In this document: one piece after another, positions 60,394 through 64,000 of the stretch
Layout of the letters: every line of letters begins with the position of its first letter
How positions within the stretch are numbered: the first letter of the stretch is position 1
Source: Chromatiaceae bacterium
GTDB taxonomy: Bacteria > Pseudomonadota > Gammaproteobacteria > Chromatiales > Chromatiaceae
DNA length: 64,000 nt
Assembly: GCA_024235255.1 (NCBI GenBank)
Contig: JACKMT010000002.1
Location: 992,001-1,056,000 of the forward strand
Direction: 5' to 3'
The notes under the pieces: model-generated
Databases searched by the model: none
The model's input: only the letters and a program-made list of their open reading frames with translations
Told to the model about the DNA's origin: nothing
Position numbers and translations under genes: made by a program

Positions 60394-60759
60394 TTATTTC
60401 GACTCTGCAGCAGGAGCTTGAGGCGCGGCCGGTGGGGCGTAAGGTGCATAACCGTAAGGTGCGCCGTAGCCGTAAGGTGCGCCGTAACCGTAGGGAGCAC
60501 CGTAGCCATAAGGGCCGTAACCGTACCCGCCGTAATAGGGGTAACCATAACCATAACCGCGGCCGTAACCTTCGCCACGACCGTATCCTGAACCGCGACC
60601 GCTGAAGTTCATGTTGAAATCTCCGAACATGTCACCGAAGCCGTCACCCCAGCCGTCGCCGTAACCGTTGTTGCCCCAGGGACCGCCCCACCATGCGGAT
60701 GCGGTAGCGGAAGCGCCGATCAGAGCGGCAATCGAGATGGCTTTAACGATGGTTTTCAT
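60394..60759 (-). CDS. Sulfur globule protein (SgpA/SgpB family)
   Basis: 121 residues. A signal peptide (MKTIVKAISIAALIGASATA) is cut before WWGGPWGN. The mature protein is built of Gly, Tyr, Pro and Ala: WWGGPWGNNGYGDGWGDGF, then GYGRG units and repeats of APYGYG, ending PPAAPQAPAAESK. This is the composition and order of the sulfur globule envelope proteins of Allochromatium vinosum and its relatives, which coat periplasmic sulfur deposits. ATG 60759 has ggag 8 bases upstream. A strong promoter and a UUCG terminator indicate high expression as a single gene. No sox, dsr or hydrogen sulfide gene lies in the window. Confidence 0.85.
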   Translation of the reverse strand: MKTIVKAISIAALIGASATASAWWGGPWGNNGYGDGWGDGFGDMFGDFNMNFSGRGSGYGRGEGYGRGYGYGYPYYGGYGYGPYGYGAPYGYGAPYGYGAPYGYAPYAPPAAPQAPAAESK

Positions 60760-60850
60760 TGAACGTTCTCCTTTGGAAATACCGAAAGTTATTTGCTTGG
60801 TATCTGAAAACAACAATCGAAACGAAGAGTGTGTTTTTAGATTGATGAGC

Positions 60851-60879
60851 AGTATATAAGCAATTACTAAAAAACGCAA
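60851..60879 (-). promoter_or_regulatory. Sigma-70-like promoter of the sulfur globule protein gene
   Basis: On the minus strand, TTGCGT (60879-60874) and TATACT (60856-60851) are 17 bases apart, a near-ideal spacing, with an AT-rich spacer. The predicted start leaves a leader of about 85 bases before ATG 60759. Confidence 0.65.
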
Positions 60880-60908
60880 ACTGTTTTTAAAGAAACAGAC
60901 CGGAACTT

Positions 60909-63296
60909 TCATGCGCGTGCAAATAGCCAGGGTGTCACCTCCGAAAACCTGCTGGCGAAGTGAATCTTAATCCCCTTGCGGATGTGTTCGGGCACTTCAT
61001 TATACTCGCTTCGGTTGTCTTCCGGCAGAATCAGCTCTTTTATGCCGGCGCGGCGCGCCGCGATCATCTTTTCACGGACGCCGCCGATCGGGAAAACGTG
61101 GCCGGTGAGCGTCAACTCTCCGGTCATGGCGATGCGCCGCACCGGTTTGTTCAGGGCCAGTGAGAGCAGCGCGGAGGCGATGGTGATGCCGGCACTGGGG
61201 CCGTCCTTGGGCGTGGCGCCCGCCGGTACATGCAGATGGATGAAGCTGTGCTCGAAGAATGCGGGGTCGGCGCCAAACGCTTCCGCCTGACTCAGAATGT
61301 AGCTGTAGGCGATCTCCGCCGACTCGCGCATCACCTCGCCCAGCTGTCCGGTCAACTTGAAGCCGCGCAGGTAACTGTGGGTTCGCACCGCTTCGACACT
61401 CAGCGTGGCGCCGCCCATCGAGGTCCAGGCGAGTCCGGTGACCACACCGGGACCGCCCAGATTGCGCTCGTCGCGGAATACCGGACCGCCCAGCAGTTCC
61501 TGTAGATCTTCGGTCGTGACGGTAATCGGCGTTGCTGCGCCGTCCAGTATTCGCACCACCGACTTGCGGATGATCCTGCCGATCTGCTTCTCCAGGCGCC
61601 GCACCCCGGCATCTCTGGCGTAGCGCTCGATGATGGCGCGCAACGTTTTGCTGTCGATCTTTACCTGGCCGCGCTTCAGACCGGCCTTCTCGAGTTGGCG
61701 CGGCAGCAGGAAGCGGCGTGCGATCTGCAGCTTCTCCTGGGCGATGTAGCCGGGCAGCGAGATCGTCTCCATGCGGTCGAGCAGCGGCGCCGGTATCGTG
61801 TCGACCTGATTGGCGGTGCAGACAAAGAGCACTTTCGACAGGTCGAAGCGCAGATCCAGGTAGTGGTCGAGAAATTCGCTGTTCTGCTCCGGGTCGAGCG
61901 TCTCCAGCAGCGCCGATGCCGGGTCGCCATGGTAAGAGGCGCCGATCTTGTCGATCTCGTCCAGCATGATGACCGGATTTTCGGTGCCGGCCTCTTTTAT
62001 CGACTGAATGAACTTGCCGGGCATGGCGCCGATGTAGGTGCGGCGGTGCCCCTTGATCTCCGCTTCGTCGCGCATGCCGCCCAGCGAGAAGCGGTAGAAG
62101 CGCCGCCCCAGCGCATCGGCAATCGATTTGCCGATCGAGGTCTTGCCAACGCCGGGCGGACCGACCAGCAGGATGATCGAGCCGTTCACCGCCCCTTTCT
62201 TGATACCGACCGCGAGAAACTCCAGGATGCGCTGCTTGACGTCCTCCAGGCCGTAATGGTCCTTGTCCAGCGCCTTGCGCGCGGCGCTCAGGTCGAGCCG
62301 GTCCGGCGAATGTTTGCCCCAGGGCAGCAGCGTGATCCAGTCGATATAGTTGCGCGTGGTCGCGTACTCCGGCGACCCGGTCTCCAGGATGGCGAGTTTG
62401 CCCATCTCGTCGTCAAGCCGTTTCTGTGCCTGTTCGCTCAACGTCAACGATTTCAGCCGCTCGCGGAACTTGTCGAGTTCTGCGGTGCGGTCATCCTTCT
62501 CCAGCCCCAGCTCTTTCTGAATGCTCTTGAGCTGCTCGCGCAGGAAAAACTCGCGCTGCTGCCCCTCCATGCGGTCTTCCACCGACTTGCGGATGTCGCG
62601 CTGGGTGCGGGCCAGCTCCAATTCGTTGCTGAGCAGCGCCAGCACCTTCTCCATGCGCGGCAGCAGATCGACGGCACTGAGAATCTCCTGCAGCTGCTCC
62701 TTGCTGGCGGTGGTCAGGCTGGCGGCGAAGTCGGCCAGATGCGAAGGGTCGTCGGGGCCCATCCGGTCGAGGAATATCTTCAGCTCCTCGCCGTAGAGCG
62801 GATTCAGCGGCAACAGCTCTTTGATGGTGTTGATGACCGCCATCGAATAGGCTTTGATCTCCCCTTTGTCGATATCCGAAGGTTCGGTCAGATAGCGCAC
62901 CCTGGCGGTAAAGGGAGGACTCTGATCCAGCACCTTGTCGATTCTGATGCGCTGCACGCACTCGACCAGCACCTGCAGGTGATCGTCCACCTGCCGTACC
63001 TTGTGCACCCGGGAAACCACGCCGATACGGTTGAAGTCATCGGGCGATGTCGCCTCCGCGGAGGCGGCTTTCGCCAGCACGATGCCGAGCAGATCCTGCC
63101 CCGAGTTGCGCACCGCCTCCAGCGTGGGCAGCCAGTGCTCCGCATTCATCAGCAGCGGCACCGCCTGACCGGGAAAGAAGGGACGGCTGGTGACCGGCAG
63201 CAGATGGATGATCCCCGGCATCACCTCTCCGGGACGGGCCAGGGAGTGGCCGCTGATCAGTTCGGCGTCGTTCTCTTCGCTATTTTGGTCAATCAT
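60909..63296 (-). CDS. lon: ATP-dependent protease Lon
   Basis: 795 residues. The N-terminal LonN substrate domain (residues about 27-220; LLPVTSRPFFPGQAVPLLMN), the AAA+ domain with Walker A LLVGPPGVGKTSIGKSIADA near 380 and Walker B PVIMLDEIDKIGASY, and the protease domain with the catalytic serine in TPKDGPSAGITIASAL near 700 and the lysine in REKMIAARRAGIKEL. It degrades damaged and regulatory proteins. No typical heat-shock promoter was found upstream. Confidence 0.96.
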   Translation of the reverse strand: MIDQNSEENDAELISGHSLARPGEVMPGIIHLLPVTSRPFFPGQAVPLLMNAEHWLPTLEAVRNSGQDLLGIVLAKAASAEATSPDDFNRIGVVSRVHKVRQVDDHLQVLVECVQRIRIDKVLDQSPPFTARVRYLTEPSDIDKGEIKAYSMAVINTIKELLPLNPLYGEELKIFLDRMGPDDPSHLADFAASLTTASKEQLQEILSAVDLLPRMEKVLALLSNELELARTQRDIRKSVEDRMEGQQREFFLREQLKSIQKELGLEKDDRTAELDKFRERLKSLTLSEQAQKRLDDEMGKLAILETGSPEYATTRNYIDWITLLPWGKHSPDRLDLSAARKALDKDHYGLEDVKQRILEFLAVGIKKGAVNGSIILLVGPPGVGKTSIGKSIADALGRRFYRFSLGGMRDEAEIKGHRRTYIGAMPGKFIQSIKEAGTENPVIMLDEIDKIGASYHGDPASALLETLDPEQNSEFLDHYLDLRFDLSKVLFVCTANQVDTIPAPLLDRMETISLPGYIAQEKLQIARRFLLPRQLEKAGLKRGQVKIDSKTLRAIIERYARDAGVRRLEKQIGRIIRKSVVRILDGAATPITVTTEDLQELLGGPVFRDERNLGGPGVVTGLAWTSMGGATLSVEAVRTHSYLRGFKLTGQLGEVMRESAEIAYSYILSQAEAFGADPAFFEHSFIHLHVPAGATPKDGPSAGITIASALLSLALNKPVRRIAMTGELTLTGHVFPIGGVREKMIAARRAGIKELILPEDNRSEYNEVPEHIRKGIKIHFASRFSEVTPWLFARA

Positions 63297-63438
63297 AATT
63301 TGGTCCGGTTGTTATCGGGTTGCCGCGATTGTCGATCCGGTGAATGCAACGCCCCTTTCCAGGAGCGAAGAGAGCGCTGCTACGCGCGATCACCTCGGAC
63401 CATCAGCAAGTGCTGTTGCCGGGCAGACACCACCTATA

Positions 63439-64000
63439 TCAGGACGCAGAGGCGGATTTGCAAGCGGCGGCGTTGGCGAGCGTTGCGAAGGCAGCGACCG
63501 ACAGCTGCTCCGCGCGTACGCCGGGAGATTGGCCGGCTGCCGTTATCTCCTCCTCCGTCATCAGACTGCGCAGCGCATTGCGCAAAGTTTTCCGGCGCTG
63601 TGAGAATGCCGCCGTGACCAGTTGCCGGAAAAGGGCATAGTCATCGATTTGATAAAGCGGCGTGGTGTGGGGCAGCAGACGCACGAAAGCCGAGTCTACC
63701 TTGGGCGCCGGTGTGAACGCGCCCGGACCGATGTCGAATAGCGGGATCACCTCGCAGCGCGCCTGCAACATCACGCTCAAGCGTCCGTATGTCTTGCTGC
63801 CGTGCTCCGCCGCCATGCGCTCCACCACCTCCCGCTGCAACATGAAGTGCATGTCCTTGATGCAGTGTGCCTGATCCAGCAGATGAAACAGGATCGGCGT
63901 GGAGATGTTGTAGGGCAGGTTGCCCACCACCCGCAGCGGTCTGTCCGCCTGGGCAAGCGAGCAGAAATCGAACCCGAGCGCATCCAGGTTGTGAATACGC
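63439..64000 (-). CDS. rsmA: 16S rRNA dimethyladenosine transferase RsmA (3' part)
   Basis: Only the C-terminal ~187 residues are in the window; the gene runs past 64000. The SAM-methyltransferase motif IV, PLRVVGNLPYNISTPILFHL, is intact, followed by MHFMLQREVVERMAAEHGSK, AFTPAPKVDSAFVRLLPH and FSQRRKTLRNALRSLM. This is KsgA/RsmA, which dimethylates two adenosines near the 16S 3' end. The stop is at 63439, 142 bases upstream of lon on the same strand. Confidence 0.95.
   Translation of the reverse strand, partial: RIHNLDALGFDFCSLAQADRPLRVVGNLPYNISTPILFHLLDQAHCIKDMHFMLQREVVERMAAEHGSKTYGRLSVMLQARCEVIPLFDIGPGAFTPAPKVDSAFVRLLPHTTPLYQIDDYALFRQLVTAAFSQRRKTLRNALRSLMTEEEITAAGQSPGVRAEQLSVAAFATLANAAACKSASAS

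Noticed and set aside
61695..63617. 640-residue frame antisense to lon
   Set aside because: Low-complexity Arg/Gln-rich translation typical of antisense frames in GC-rich genes; lon is secure on the other strand.

Overview
The window reads as chromosomal DNA of a free-living or symbiotic sulfur-oxidising gammaproteobacterium, probably of the Chromatiales / Sedimenticolaceae type. The best pointer is a secreted Gly/Tyr-rich protein of the sulfur globule protein family (60394-60759). An NnrS-type protein, a GcvT/GcvP pair, MaeB, GreB, RsmE and BolA fit a gammaproteobacterial background. The genus is inference; only the last ~139 bases of 16S rRNA are present.

Layout. 1-3860: 3' part of an rrn operon (16S end, tRNA-Ile, tRNA-Ala, 23S, 5S, terminator). 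3938-12450: amino acid catabolism, with alanine dehydrogenase, a frameshifted XRE-cupin regulator, gcvT, gcvP, a GcvR-like ACT protein and L-serine dehydratase; gcvH is absent. 12491-19133: small envelope and unknown proteins (two lipoproteins, a Lys/Ala/Pro-rich histone-H1-like protein, a papain-like hydrolase, an SpoIIAA-like protein, an unlisted-size 55-residue gene with its own terminator) and malic enzyme MaeB. 19190-28708: a TIR-domain membrane protein, an SpmA-SpmB fusion, ferredoxin-NADP reductase, an MFS carrier, PpnN, a DUF4399 protein, an archaeal-type peptidyl-tRNA hydrolase and a coiled-coil orphan.

28951-43299 is the most distinctive part: about 14 kb, all on the minus strand, of signal-transduction genes. 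An orphan periplasmic binding protein sits directly before a 1099-residue membrane histidine kinase, followed by a REC-GAF-PAS-kinase-REC hybrid, a cytoplasmic kinase with a sugar-diacid-type sensor, a decayed second binding-protein/kinase pair, a stand-alone receiver and a REC-GAF-PAS-GGDEF-EAL protein. Paralogy between kinase cores and between the two REC-GAF front ends shows that the cluster grew by duplication, and one copy is now a pseudogene. No permease accompanies the binding proteins, so they probably act in sensing, with outputs through phosphorelay and cyclic-di-GMP.

43542-64000: a DUF2520 dehydrogenase-like gene divergent from rsmE, bolA, a NUDIX CoA pyrophosphatase, a DUF6394 protein with a K+ channel, greB, a CHAD protein, a TetR-RND-LolA-like-DUF1302 envelope transport operon with a clear double operator, a GT2-VTT-GT39 glycan operon, nnrS, the sulfur globule protein with a strong promoter and terminator, lon, and the 3' part of rsmA. 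Two copies of a REP-like palindrome (54166-54245, 60117-60187) lie here, one fused into a coding frame.
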